Positions 1 through 10,139 of a stretch of 64,000 nucleotides of DNA are shown here, one piece after another. The notes below the pieces were generated by a model. The model saw nothing but the letters and a program-made list of their open reading frames with translations, was not told where the DNA came from and made no database searches. Made by a program: the position numbers and the translations under genes. Origin of the DNA: Paracentrotus lividus (taxonomy: Eukaryota; Echinodermata; Echinoidea; Camarodonta; Echinidae); assembly GCA_940671915.1 (NCBI GenBank), contig CALNVZ010003430.1:18877546-18941545 (forward strand). The letters run 5' to 3'. The stretch's first letter is position 1; every line of letters starts with the position of its first letter.

Positions 1-401
1 CACTGAATAAAACTTGTAAAGTTACAAAGCTATAATAGGAAATACATATTCCTGTTCACTCATGCATGAAATTGTAATCCCCAATTCCACAAATTTCACT
101 CAGCAAACCCCAACTCATCATAATTGATCAGTAATTCTGCATATCATCCTCAATGGCATAAGCTCCAAATGACTTTCCTTTCCATACAAATTGGTAGGGC
201 AATTCCTGCGCACCCTAATTTCCATACCCTTTACAAAAGTGAACGCTCCTCATTCATGCATGACTTATTTTCTGACTTTTTGGTGTCATATGAAAGTTTG
301 AATAATGAGCTTTCCATACATGTAAATTTCATTACCTAAAATCATATATTTTTTATTTGGCAGCCATTTCAAAAGTGTATAGTTCTTTTTGGGATGCCCT
401 G
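1..401. mobile_element. Tc1/mariner-like MITE, right end only
   Basis: The end of the element reads GGGATGCCCTG followed by TA at 402-403, the form of a Tc1/mariner-type terminal inverted repeat beside a TA target. A related terminus begins the complete element at 62774. No matching left end is visible, so the element either starts before the window or is truncated. The 71-codon open frame at 124-339 shows no transposase motif and is treated as chance. Confidence 0.4.
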
Positions 402-403
402 TA

Positions 404-1573
404 TATTGGACCGGTCGCGGGGTTGAAAAAAAAAAAGAAGAAGAGAAAACGTTTGGACGTCTGTCCTGTACCCCTTCCCCCTGTAAGGAGCTTGGTCGAA
501 ATGCATTTCCCTCTTTCTATAATTACGTAAAAAGTGTTTTCAATGGGGAATACGGACTGGAGGGGGAGGGGTCAAATTATGTGTAGGGATTGTTGTAGCA
601 GTTGTTTATGGCTAAAATTCTAGAGAAAAGTATCATCACTATTATACCCAAATCAAAATTGATTGAAATTCGTTTTTAATGGAAATATAATTGCTGACGA
701 CTCTGACCATTATCTGACCCTTGGCTTATGAACAATCATCATGGTTAACATATTAAAGAGGAATTATCTGAATATGCATCGATAAAACAGAGTTTCCGCG
801 AATACTACGCCCGTCACACAAAGTATATCCCCACAGTCCTAAACGACTCCAATAGATAATTTCTCTTCCCCAGAATGCCTATGCGCACTTGAATGACTGC
901 ACATGTTTCCACTATATACAGCAGATAAAAAAAGTAATTTGAGTCTATTCACTGGAATAATTGTTTTCGATCGTTGTCTAAAATTTATTCAGACACAGTA
1001 ATTTGTAAGACATTTGAAAAGTACCTACATTGATATATTAGATAATGATCTTCAGAAAGTTGAATAGACAGCCATGAATTAAAAAGGTTTGTGAAATATG
1101 GTGTCACTTCAAATTCTAAAGGTAGTTTTCATTAATTTAATTTGTGGTCTTGAACCTACAGTTCAGTTTCATTTGATTAATTAGTAATTTTTTCTGCCAT
1201 AACAATAACTCAACATTATCTTGCTCCAATATTTATATTATGGACACTCTGCTATCGGTTTTCTGGACAAGTACTTGCTAGCTTGTAATTTCATCTGGAC
1301 TCGGAAATGGTTGACATACTTTAAGTTTCGAATGTCCATGAGCGGCATTCAGAAGTCAAATGTAACGAGATATAGGTGACGCAATGTTGTTTTATTCATT
1401 TGTAGTTTTTAACAAATAGATCCGTCTCTTTGGGCAATATTTGTAAATGTCATTTGCCATTTTTCACTGTTCCTTTTCTCTTTTGGTTTCTGCTCTTCTC
1501 GAAATCTTGGGCCTGAAATCATGAAATAAACATTTTGAACGGACGGTATGAATATAAATATTTTTCAATTTTC
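404..1573. other. no gene seen
   Basis: Plain AT-rich sequence. A short frame at 389-586 runs over an A/G-rich patch and has no recognisable content. Confidence 0.5.
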
Positions 1574-1703
1574 TTTAGCTTTAGATTTCACAACGGAAGA
1601 TGCGGAATCTTCTCCCTGCTCTCTCCTTCTCATTCATACGCAGCAGTAAGGATGATTTTCCAAAATTGGAAGAATCCGCGTTATGCATGAAAAATCTAAA
1701 GCT
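1574..1703. mobile_element. small inverted-repeat element (MITE-like)
   Basis: The left arm contains AGCTTTAGATTT followed by a GCGGA motif. The right arm contains the same motifs inverted (TCCGC, then AAATCTAAAGCT). The arms are about 40 bp with several gaps, and the centre is pyrimidine-rich. No coding content. The boundaries are approximate. Confidence 0.4.
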
Positions 1704-2370
1704 CCCTTTATTGAGGTTAGGCGAGGAAGGAAGGATGTTGGTATTGAACATTATTTGAGCTCCGAAATAGAAATAGATAAAATATAAACATAAACAGATG
1801 CAAAAGAATCATTCTGAGAAAAAATAAATTTGATGATGAAAATTTGAGGAAAGTCCGCAATATTAAAGCCCGAGGCATTCTTCAAGACGATGCTGTTTTC
1901 TTTTGAAATCACTTCTCCTGTTACGATGACATACAAAATGCTCTTTTTTTCTTTTAACTTTACAAAATGAAATTCCACGATTTCCATCGTCGGGACTCAT
2001 GTTTTAATTTCTAAGAATTCTTTTTATTTACAATACGAAGTCTAATTAAAAAAAAAAACACCTTTAAATAGCATAAAATCTAGCTTTTGCCTTTGCATTT
2101 TTTTTTCAAGGTTTACGATATCGTTGTAAGCAATTTCATATAACGTTATTCGAACTATCATAATAACTGTTTTGTTTTGTGTTAAGAGTAAGAATCATGT
2201 AAATTATTTGTGAAGACCTATATAATTATGAAATGTAGGTAATCGATCTAAAATTCAACCTCATATATAAAGCATCTGCCTGCATATATTTCTTTCCGTC
2301 TATACGTCTACCTAGGCAATATGGATTTGACTATTTCCCGATTCTATACACTATATGTCCACTCCAGGTC
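1704..2370. other. no gene seen
   Basis: AT-rich sequence with short A and T runs. The minus-strand open frame of 78 codons at 1751-1987 has no recognisable feature. Confidence 0.5.
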
Positions 2371-2512
2371 AGGAGGGCATTTCATGAAAGGACTTGTCGG
2401 ACATTTTATCCGACAAACTGTTATAAGCTACTGAAATGCTTGCATCTGATTGGCTGAGAGCAAATTTGTCGGATAAAATGTCCGACAAGTCCTTTGATGA
2501 AATACCCCCAGG
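2371..2512 (+). mobile_element. foldback MITE, family A, copy 1
   Basis: Terminal inverted repeats of about 43 bp begin GGGCATTTCATGAAAGGACT and include TTGTCGGACATTTTATCCGA. The arms enclose a centre of about 45 bp containing GATTGGCTGAGAG. A second copy in the opposite orientation lies at 5284-5427, which confirms a dispersed family. Non-autonomous, no ORF. Confidence 0.85.
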
Positions 2513-2870
2513 AATATATGTATGTTTATAATGAAAACAAAGAAGAGGATGTGAAGAGGGATCGGGCGGACAATAAGACTAGATCTATATTATATGAATA
2601 GTGGATTTCTATTTCTGTACTTAGCTTCAAGTAATACGCGCACTGACCGGAAAAGGCAATGAAAATAGATGAGTTAGATTGACATTGGTAAATGGATCTC
2701 TTGATTCTGACATGTCTCTTAATTCAGATTACTATCTCCACTACTGTCTATTATATCTTCCCTGCTAATATGTTATATCTCCATTGGACGTTCACATTGT
2801 CTCTATTTCTACATCTGGCTCTATATTTTCTCTATATTGTGCGCTGGACTGTCCCAAATATACCCTCTCA
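2513..2870. other. no gene seen
   Basis: AT-rich, T/C-rich towards the right. The 60-codon frame at 2692-2874 is hydrophobic only because the DNA is pyrimidine-rich. Confidence 0.5.
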
Positions 2871-3170
2871 GTGAATAACGAAATTAACAATATTTGGAGT
2901 TTTTAATTTGTGACGTCGTTTGCAAGCTGCTCTCTGTATATTGTAAATTGTATGATTTTTCCCCCGGTTCTTGACGAAGTAATAGATTTTTTTTTTTCCT
3001 TACATGTGTGATGATATATCTTATGGGCAAGTGAAATGATTGATAATAGTCTTTTAAAAAGAAGGAAAGAAATAACATTGCACAACGTGCGGGAGAGCCG
3101 CTTGCAAGTGACGTCACAAAAATCAAAATGTTGATTTTTTTTTTTTTTATAACTTCGTTTTCCATTGATG
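2871..3170. mobile_element. MITE with TIRs of about 60 bp
   Basis: The left arm runs from AATAACGAAATT through TTTGTGACGTC to GCAAGCTGCTCTC. The right arm repeats this inverted: GAGAGCCGCTTGCAAG, GACGTCACAAAAATC, AACTTCGTTTT. The TGACGTC sites are part of the terminal repeats, so they should not be read as CRE promoters. A long A-run and a TTTAAA-bearing flank near 3265 may belong to the same element. Confidence 0.65.
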
Positions 3171-3338
3171 GACTTTCTTCAAACCTTCACTTATATTTTT
3201 TCTTCATTTCTCTGCTTTAAAAAAAAAAAAAAAAAGAAAAATTCAAGTATGGTCTTCCCCTTTAAATTAATAGTAACTACTACTAGGACACATGACATGA
3301 ACTCATTTGTGATATACATTCCACTTTCTTTGGATTAA

Positions 3339-3578
3339 CTCTTTGCCTGCCAAGTTCGACTATAGTCACAATTGTACTTATTAACTATACAATCGTAATA
3401 ATTTGTTTTCTCTGTAATGGCTGGGCTAAAAGATCTGAAAATCACTGACATTGCCAGGACCGGGTCTGCAGCATAATTCTCGCAGTTCACACTGAGCAAA
3501 TATTGTTATACAATTTTTAATAATTAAAGAGAAAAGTCTTCCTTTTCATGCTTAAAAATTAGTGTGGCGTGCAAAGAG
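3339..3578. mobile_element. TTAA-flanked MITE
   Basis: TTAA occurs at both ends (3335-3338 and 3579-3582). The termini are CTCTTTGCCTGCCA on the left and TGGCGTGCAAAGAG on the right, inverted copies of each other. TTAA targets are typical of piggyBac and Kolobok-type transposases, which must act in trans because no ORF is present. The interior is AT-rich. Confidence 0.65.
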
Positions 3579-3582
3579 TTAA

Positions 3583-4552
3583 GCCACATCGATTATTGAT
3601 AGGATTACGTGGCTATAGATTTCGCGTATCATCATACTTTTCACTAGATATTACCATGGTATCGTGTAATCAAATATTTGACATCCTTCTTTTGTATAGT
3701 CCGGTTTAGATGGTCTACCCGATTAGCCCAAATACGTCAGGTCTTATCCCTTTCTTTCTTTTAATCCCTCTTGAGTTTCAAGTGCTTATTACGTTTTGAA
3801 CAGAAGTATATTTGCGATATGGAGTGGTCTTTCTATCGTTCTATCTAATACTTATGTGTCAGGGATTAATTTTCATCTGAAAAGTGTTATTTTCGTTATT
3901 GCACGTGGGAAATAACAATATAGTCTGTTTTAAATAAAATTGTACAAGTGAGATTTTTTTTTATATTATGAAGATCAGTCACTAACTGGAAATGCCTTGT
4001 ATTTCCATAAAGCAGGAAAATTGACTTTCTTCTGCAATCCTTTTTCCCCATCTCATTTGGTGCTGTAGATCTTGAGATATGATTCGTTCTCTACAAACAA
4101 TAAATATTCCTTTTGTGCACTCAGTGTCATGCCTTTGTGTAGGTTTCGGATCTAAGCCGTCAAAATGACCACGAAAAGAACAATTTGGTGTGTGTAAATT
4201 CATTTCTCTCGTTGCCACGCAACAAAAAAAAAACAAAAAAAAAAAACAGCATAACTTTTGTTCCACAAAGGAAAATTACTTTGAATAAATTGTCAGCAAG
4301 GAAAATATATCGGCTTTAATTATGATATCATTAACACATATCACACAGTTTGAAAAGATTTCGTACCTAATTTATTTTTCCCGGATTGTACCATTTTTTA
4401 AAATACGAACTGTAGATAAATTGACTGCCTTGAGAATGCGCGTGAACGCAGATCTTATTTTCACATGACCATGCAATTCTTCCTCTTCCACATTCTTTTC
4501 TACTTCACTATCATAATTAAAGTATAAACATGATAAATTAGAGAAATCTCAT
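3583..4552. other. no gene seen
   Basis: AT-rich DNA. The 94-codon minus-strand frame at 3982-4266 reads through an A-run (poly-Phe) and is not credible. Confidence 0.5.
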
Positions 4553-4700
4553 ATAGGTTTATCAGTAACGACATTATTCCTCTCTAATCGGACCCCGGTT
4601 CGAATCCCACATACATCACACATTTATTTTTTGTTGTTGATATATTAGCGCTATTGCAAGTGATGGAAAGTGTAACCACTAGACTAGACTTCGAACAATA
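4553..4700 (+). mobile_element. tRNA-derived SINE, family S1, degenerate
   Basis: A B-box-like GGTTCGAATCCCA is preceded by TTTATCAGTAACG, matching the better preserved copy at 34485, and followed by a tail with ATTAGCGCTATTGCAAGTG. It is not a tRNA gene because no cloverleaf forms. It belongs to the family also seen at 18972, 19222, 33903, 34177 and 34485. Confidence 0.6.
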
Positions 4701-4970
4701 TGTAGAAAAAAAAGACATTTTAACAGGGGTGAATTGCCCAGCATAATTAGTTTACCCGATTTGACTTGACAAGGAGAAATTATCATAGTCCATAATGAAT
4801 GGAAATTTAGATCCCATGACTCGGTCACAAATTGATTTATTTATTATTATTATTTTTTTTTAAATAGATACAATGTCGTATTTGATCAGAAAATCTCCAA
4901 TAAAAAGAGGGTATAAATATAATTACACGGAGATTATTAATAGGCTTAGATTTTAGCAATGTGATTAAAA

Positions 4971-5240
4971 ATGAATAAGACGGAGCGATTACAGGAGGAT
5001 TTGCCCTACCACTCTGAAGTGAATGGAGCTGTAAACTCTCTAATATGTCACGTTTTTAATAACACTGCTTTTAAAGATTTCCCGGTTGTTAATCTCAGAG
5101 ATGTCATTAAAAAAAGATTCATATGCGATGAGCTTCATCGGACGGGAATGCACTGTAAAAAATATTTGTATTTTTACAGCAAATCTGCTGTCAGCAGAGT
5201 CGCCATAGAATATGTCATTCAAAAAACACTTTTGTTGTAA
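4971..5240 (+). CDS. uncharacterised ORF, doubtful
   Basis: An ATG-initiated open frame of 89 codons beginning MNKTERLQEDLPYHSEVNGA and ending in a hydrophobic tail (YVIQKTLLL). The amino-acid composition is ordinary rather than low-complexity, which is why it is listed. There is no domain I recognise, no splice signal and no promoter. Part of it (about 5153-5180) overlaps a self-complementary stretch around GTAAAAAATA/TATTTTTAC, which suggests an origin from repeat DNA. It is most likely chance. A retained homologous frame in a related species would change that view. Confidence 0.12.
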   Translation: MNKTERLQEDLPYHSEVNGAVNSLICHVFNNTAFKDFPVVNLRDVIKKRFICDELHRTGMHCKKYLYFYSKSAVSRVAIEYVIQKTLLL

Positions 5241-5283
5241 ATTTCTCCTGCAAATAATTACATGAGAAATACAAAATATACAT

Positions 5284-5427
5284 CAGGGGGGCATTTCATC
5301 AAAGGATTTGTCTGACATTTTATCCGACAAATTTGCTCTCAGCCAATCAGATGCAAGCATTTCAGTAGGTTATAACAGTTTGTTAGATAAAACGTCCGAC
5401 AAGTCCTTTCATGAAACGCCCCCCTGG
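5284..5427 (-). mobile_element. foldback MITE, family A, copy 2
   Basis: Inverted relative to the copy at 2371. The left end CAGGGGGGCATTTCATCAAA and the right end CATGAAACGCCCCCCTG are inverted repeats, and the core AGCCAATCAGATGCAAGCAT is the reverse complement of the first copy's core. The ends show single-base changes from copy 1, so the two are not recent identical insertions. Confidence 0.85.
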
Positions 5428-5471
5428 ACTAACACATTTGTTCCGTTTTAACCAAAATACGTAAGCTTTAC

Positions 5472-5775
5472 AGGCGCGGATCCAGGGGGCCGACGGGCCC
5501 GGCCCCCTCCCCTAACAAAAAAAAAAAAAAAAGCGGAGTAAAATAACGACCGGGTGATTGACCCCTAACCATACCCCTATGACTGATACATGATGACCTC
5601 TTTGGTGGCCGGAGGCCCAAAAAATTAACACCTACCACCCCCTCCCCCCCCCGCTTATTTGAGTGTACCTTTTGGCTCGCCCGGTGTGACGGGAAAAATA
5701 TTTGGGTGTACCAAAATCTGAAATTCCGATTTTGGGCCCCCACCCCCCCTGTAATGAAATCCTGGATCCGCCACT
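5472..5775 (+). mobile_element. GGATCCAGG-ended element, family B, copy 1
   Basis: The termini GGCGCGGATCCAGG and CCTGGATCCGCC are inverted repeats. Inside are C- and G-rich runs, an A-run, and GGTGTACCAAAATCTGAAAT, which recurs in the copy at 27496-27720. The 91-codon frame inside is an artefact of the C-rich runs. Related solo ends occur near 13526-13546 and 24058-24074. Confidence 0.65.
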
Positions 5776-6117
5776 GGTAGAACTCTAATGATTTATTTTC
5801 CCTTCTCTTTCATAAATCTTAGAGGAGAAATTTACAACAAAACTTTTTTTTTTTTAATTACATTTTTGTATGGCGACTCTGCTGACATCACTTTGCTGTT
5901 TTTCTTTCTTTCTTTTTTTTTAACAGTGTGCAGCGAACAGGTTTTTTTTCTTTTTCTTCCTTGTGTAGACGTGATATAAGCTACCGAAATCAACAAGCTG
6001 ATTATTATGTCGATGAACTGATGGGGGTGTGCAGGTGGGCCACTACACCTGGGTTTCTCCCTACACTTAAGCAAAAAGTTCAGTAGGTTTTTTTTAACGT
6101 GCAAAGGCAAATTGTGA

Positions 6118-6479
6118 ATCTCCTTTAGGCCTACACGGGACTTCCATTTAACGTCTATTCAGAAACGAAAGTGTTTCCACTGCAAGATAGCCAGCGTCTA
6201 TGAAACAGGAGATGGGCACGTTAACAAGAACCGGTTGGCTCCTGAATTGGGGTGTTGGGCAGTAACCACAAAGAAAATGAAGAAGAAGAAGGAGCGAGCG
6301 GAGGCGGAGGGAGGAGGAGGAGGAGGAGAGGAGGAGCAGGAGAGGACGAAGGAGGAGGAGGAGGAGGAGGCCCGTCGTAGAAGTTCTTTTGAAGATCTAG
6401 AAGAGGGTTTTGTTTCTCCAGCGGGCACAATCGGTGCTGACTGTCAACCCAATGCACCAATAAGATGACAAATCTAAAG
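6118..6479 (+). CDS. candidate exon ending at a strong splice donor
   Basis: AAAG|GTAAGTGC at 6480 is a near-ideal 5' splice site. One frame is open from 6118 to 6468 (117 codons). It includes an ordinary stretch (ASVYETGDGHVNKN), then a Lys/Glu/Gly tract from a GGA repeat, then SSFEDLEEGFVSPAG, and stops 11 nt before the donor. Alternatively the GGA stretch is 5' UTR and translation starts at ATG 6465 (A at -3), giving five codons MTNLK that meet the donor in phase 0. No polypyrimidine acceptor is convincing upstream. The frame could be open simply because GGA repeats lack stops. Confidence 0.2.
6276..6371 (+). repeat. GGA/GAA purine microsatellite
   Basis: Imperfect GGA and GAA triplets, almost pure purine over about 95 bp. 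This strand asymmetry keeps several frames open (poly-Glu/Gly on plus, poly-Pro/Ser on minus), so the overlapping frames must be discounted. Confidence 0.8.
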
Positions 6480-6481
6480 GT

Positions 6482-6840
6482 AAGTGCAAACAATATAATA
6501 ATTTTTTTTTTAAAATCTATGTCTCTCCCTTTCAATCACAGATGGACTATTATTGGATACTATTTAATTTGATGGAAATTTACATTTGATTAAAATCAAT
6601 ACGTATTTTTTTAATTCCTTTTTTATTAGTACAAAGACAATGTATTGTTCTTATTACATATTATGTCAGTTGTACATCGGATATATTCATCCACTGATGT
6701 ATTAAGTTTTGTTAAATAAAACTGTTATTCTCAATGATCACATGAAACCAAATATTCACTGTTTCTTTTATTATATTGCCCTTTGTGTTTATCGATACAA
6801 TAACTCTTTCCCTCTCAAAACCGTTACGTTATACAGATCC
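6482..6840. other. no gene seen
   Basis: AT-rich sequence after the candidate donor. Nothing recognisable. Confidence 0.5.
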
Positions 6841-6845
6841 CTAAT

Positions 6846-7140
6846 GCTGCAGTCACACAGACACTTACGATTAGTTACGTTTTTGTTTCAAAACCGTTGC
6901 AAAGTCGTTCCAAATCCATCTCAAACCCGTCTCTGCGAAGTGAGATACCACCAGTTGTGTCCAGAGGCGTCCGAAGCCTGTGCTGAAAGAAAGCATTTGT
7001 GGGGGGGGGGGGGGGCAAGCCATTGTGTGTTAACAATGGCTCCCCCCCTTGTATTCGACGGATCGACGCCTCTGGTAGTGTCTTTGTGCAATCACTGCTA
7101 TCTCCCCGCGCTATCAAACTCAACGGATCCCCATTCATCA
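6846..7140. mobile_element. decayed or composite inverted-repeat element
   Basis: It starts GCAGTCACACAGACAC, like other elements here whose ends carry GTCACAC. Nested inside are the inverted pair CCAGAGGCGTC (near 6960) and GACGCCTCTGG (near 7065), a hairpin CCATTGT/AACAATGG around a G-run at 7001-7016, and GCGAAGTGAGATACCACC at about 6936, which recurs in the palindrome at 7258-7313. The 151-codon frame over this region is chance. Confidence 0.4.
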
Positions 7141-7257
7141 CATCTTTGGGTTTACAATAAATAAATCTGTAAAAGCAGTGATATTACACAACCCCTTTCA
7201 TAAGAACGAGGCAGAGAGTCTACTACTCCGTCCCATTCAGTCTTAATAAACATTGTT

Positions 7258-7313
7258 TTAGGGTGGTATCTCACTTCGCGGAGATGTCTCCGCGAAGTGA
7301 GATACCACCCTAA
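7258..7313. repeat. 56-bp near-perfect palindrome
   Basis: Two 27-bp arms, TTAGGGTGGTATCTCACTTC plus CGCGGAGA and its exact complement, are separated by only TG at 7285-7286. The arm sequence recurs as GCGAAGTGAGATACCACC near 6936. The short spacer would allow cruciform or hairpin formation. Confidence 0.95.
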
Positions 7314-7448
7314 ATCTTGGACTAATGTCGCTGTAATTCCCTTTATATCCTGTTTCTATTCGTTGATAGTTCTTCTGGTCAAAATAATACATTGTATGTC
7401 AAAAACTACTTTATTCCCCCTCCCACATTTGTTTACGTCGAGGGCGAG

Positions 7449-7472
7449 CTACAGTTCCCAGCCCCGCCCCGG
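7449..7472 (+). promoter_or_regulatory. candidate promoter: ACTAYR-like site plus GC box
   Basis: CTACAGTTCCCAG resembles the metazoan ACTAYRNNNCCCR promoter motif (ZNF143/THAP11-associated) except for the first base, and directly abuts GCCCCGCCCC, an Sp1-type GC box. Local GC content is higher than in the flanks. No TATA box is evident. Confidence 0.3.
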
Positions 7473-7512
7473 TTCTAAAGCCCTTGAAGTACAAGATGAT
7501 GCGACAAGAAAT

Positions 7513-7659
7513 ATGATGGGGAATCACAGTAACACATTTTCTTTTGTCTTAAAAGGAGTCGTTCATGTCTTTTACGGCGTAGAGAACGCTACTGATTGCC
7601 ATTCCCCTTTCCTTTACCCTGCAATTGCAGATGATGCAACGAATTTGTTTGAGCCGTGA
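7513..7659 (+). CDS. small ORF downstream of promoter-like site
   Basis: An open frame of 48 codons beginning MMGNHSNTFSFVLKGVV and ending DDATNLFEP. The second ATG has an ideal context (A at -3, G at +4). It begins about 40 bp beyond the GC box, and the frame is also open upstream. A pyrimidine-rich tract ending TTGCAG at about 7629 could instead be a splice acceptor, placing a 43-codon frame starting at ATG 7630 downstream. Neither product is recognised. Function unknown. Confidence 0.15.
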   Translation: MMGNHSNTFSFVLKGVVHVFYGVENATDCHSPFLYPAIADDATNLFEP

Positions 7660-7709
7660 AGTCGCATATGTATGCGGAAAGAATAAACCTAAACATTATC
7701 TACTGTACT

Positions 7710-7808
7710 GCTGGAAAGTTAACGTTTCCTGTTTACACACTCATTCAGAACTTAAACACTAAACGTATGTAAGGTTTGAAGGAGTGTGTAAACCGGTAAC
7801 TTTCTAGC
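7710..7808. mobile_element. 99-bp foldback MITE
   Basis: The left arm GCTGGAAAGTTA...GTTTACACACTC and the right arm GAGTGTGTAAACCGGTAACT...TTCTAGC are inverted copies of about 35 bp with a small gap and about five mismatches. No ORF. Confidence 0.7.
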
Positions 7809-8150
7809 GGAACGGACGACGCAAACTCACGATCGTTGGCCTATCCTTCTAAAACCCTGCGATCATCATACAATATGCATCAATGTGGCCACTCACCCCT
7901 TGACAATTCGTCCGGTTTGCGCACACTACCCAATAAATTGCCACCGTGTAACATTGTAATCATTTTGACATCTGCAAAGCGGATAAGAGGAGCGACAAGT
8001 TTGTAATATCATCCGTTGCTATGACAACATGAGATGAGATTTTCATGCCTGTTTCCTTGACGGTGGCAACTATGTAGCCCGAGTGACAGGTCGTGTTCCA
8101 TGTATGTTTCTTTCGTTGAGAGCAAGAAGGACGTTAACACATTAAATTAC
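7809..8150. other. no gene seen; one RFX-like X-box
   Basis: GTTGCTATGACAAC near 8015 resembles the RFX X-box (GTTGCCATGGCAAC). It stands alone with no gene start beside it, so it is noted only as a motif. Confidence 0.3.
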
Positions 8151-8199
8151 CACTTAGTCTACAATCAATATGTATAATAGACGTCTGGTCACATCCCAC

Positions 8200-8630
8200 G
8201 TGGTGCAATGGTAAATTGACAGTTGGTCTAAAACCGCTTTGAATTTTGCCCTATAGGTCTAATCCGACATGGTCTAATTTTTTTGTCTACAAACAATTCG
8301 TTTTCTTATCATTTGGTTCAACTAATTGTCTACAAACAATACGTTTTCTTACCATTTGGTTCAACTGCCACTTCGCCTATTTGCCAGTTTGTCTATATTC
8401 CATTTGGCTTGATCTTCATTAAATTGCCATTTGGTCTAAACCCACTTTGACTTATGCCCCATTGGTCTAATCCGACATGGTCCATTCCCCCCCCCCCTTT
8501 TTTTTTTTTTTTTTAACAAACAGTTCGTCTGATTAGCACTAATTGGTTTAACTGCCATTTTGCATATTTTCCATTTGGTTTAATGTTCATTTCGTCTGAT
8601 TTCCACTTGGTCTAGTCACACTTATTCATT
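8200..8630 (+). repeat. degenerate tandem repeat on CCATTTGGTCTAA
   Basis: Variants of CCATTTGGTCTAA, with TTGCCA and TTCATT linkers, recur about every 15-35 bp. A higher-order repeat of about 211 bp is visible: TCTAATCCGACATGGTC occurs near 8258 and again near 8466 with matching surroundings. C and T runs interrupt the second unit at 8487-8513. No stable ORF. Confidence 0.75.
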
Positions 8631-8937
8631 TCCTGTAAAAAAAAAAAAAAACTAATGATAAACCAAATATTCATTAGGAGTGATTATGAAATTGATTTTG
8701 ATTATCTAGTATTTAGATTTAATACTGCTGCCAATCTGAGGATTATTACTGATGCATTTATACGTTGGTAGGGAAGTAGGTTAATTGTGATGAACCGACT
8801 GCGTGGATAGGAATGTACTCGTCCTGGTACCAGAATAGATTTAGAATGATCTCGTATAAATAAAAGGAACGACTTGGAGACAGGGCACGCACTGGGCTAA
8901 TGACAACGGATGGGGTAGAATAGATCAGGTACCTAAA
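8631..8937. other. no gene seen
   Basis: An A-run at 8637-8651, then plain sequence. Confidence 0.5.
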
Positions 8938-9135
8938 AGAAAGAAAGGAGAGATAGAGAGAGAGAGAGGAAGAGAGAGAGGAGGAAGAGAGACGAAGAAG
9001 AGAAGAGAGAGGAAAAGGAGAGAGGAGAGAGATGGAGAGAGAAGAAGAGAGAGAGAGAGAGGGTGGAGATAGAGAGGAATAGAGGGGGAGGGGGGAGGGC
9101 AGAGATAGGGGAGAGAGGGGAGAGGGGGTGGGTGA
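8938..9135 (+). repeat. GA-rich microsatellite
   Basis: Nearly pure purine, (GA)n with GGA and GAA interruptions, about 200 bp. Three overlapping Ser/Leu/Pro-rich minus-strand frames of 79-144 codons here are by-products of the repeat. Confidence 0.9.
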
Positions 9136-9183
9136 AGGACGATGTAGCGGGCTGAAGCAACCATCTGCCCAATTGTCTTTAAA

Positions 9184-9532
9184 GGTGGTCATTCACGAGC
9201 ATCGCTAAACTAAAACGAGAATCAAGATGCGCTATGTGTGGTCGCAGCCATGTTGTTCACGAAGCTTAGAGCATGACTTAATTTGCATACGGTTTTATGC
9301 AAACACAAACCAGCCAATCGCGATCGCGCTGCATTAGCGTACAAGCGTGTGTGTGTGTCTAGAGCATGCACTGTATCAACAGTGTTTCTCGTGCATCCAA
9401 ACATGCGAGCAGCCGAATCAATGCCGATAACAAATTGGCTCATGACTTCGGCAATCGTTCGGTGGACGTTCTTAGCTTTCGGTTTTTGGACCACTGCGTA
9501 AGAGTCGCACATCGTTGGTATGAATGGTCATC
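9184..9532. mobile_element. possible TIR element, GC-rich interior
   Basis: GGTGGTCATTCA at the left and TGAATGGTCATC at the right form a weak inverted pair. The interior is richer in CG dinucleotides than its flanks (GCGATCGCGC), in the style of the elements at 13587 and 16196. Frames of 70-96 codons are open on both strands, as often seen in such CG-rich elements. The boundaries are uncertain. Confidence 0.3.
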
Positions 9533-9654
9533 TTGCAATGTTCTACCGACCGTACGTATTTTGAACTCCCTCTACACATGAGGAACGTGCATGCTTTAAG
9601 GCTTAATGATTACTGGTATTTTTTCGAAGGGTGACTATAAAGTTAGAGTATACC

Positions 9655-9860
9655 TTAAGAGAGAGAGAGAGGGAGGGTGAAGGAGACAGAAGGTGAGAAT
9701 AGACTTTTAAATGGTTGAAATGAATGGAGGCTGTTGATTTCTATAAGAACCGCCACTTAATTACAAATAACACATTTTAACGATTTTAAACGAAGTATTA
9801 ATTTTGCAATATGTTCACATCTACGGTAGATTCTGGCGAATAGAAGACAGAAAACCAGGT

Positions 9861-9902
<42 letters not shown>

Positions 9903-9990
9903 GGATAGAAGGAGAAACAGAGAGAGAGAGAGAGAGGGGGGGGGTAGGAGGAGAGAGAGGGGGATAGAAGGAGAGAGAGAGAGAGAGAGG
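9655..9990 (+). repeat. two GA microsatellites
   Basis: A short GA block at 9659-9675 and a long one at 9863-9988, the latter with GGGGGGGG and GATAGAAGGA interruptions. The Leu/Ser/Pro minus-strand frames here are repeat artefacts. Confidence 0.85.
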
Positions 9991-10139
9991 CATATGGAAA
10001 CAGATATAAAGAGGGACATTTATTCAAATCCGCAGTCATATTTAATTGTGAAATACAAAGTTGAAAGAGATATGCTGATCGTTTTCCTTTCTCGTTTCAT
10101 CGCCACCCATTCCCACTTCCAAAATCAAGGTCTAGAATA

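Noticed and set aside
2900-3115. Two CRE (TGACGTC) promoter sites
   Set aside because: They are mirror positions in the terminal repeats of a MITE.
5468-5743. 91-codon minus frame
   Set aside because: It is inside the GGATCCAGG-ended element and depends on C- and A-runs.
6709-7164. 151-codon plus frame, the longest in the window
   Set aside because: It runs through a decayed inverted-repeat element and a G-run, has no motif, and no conserved-looking segment.
8758-9192. 144-, 79- and 79-codon minus-strand frames
   Set aside because: They are open because the GA microsatellite has no stops on the complementary strand; the products are Ser/Leu/Pro low-complexity.
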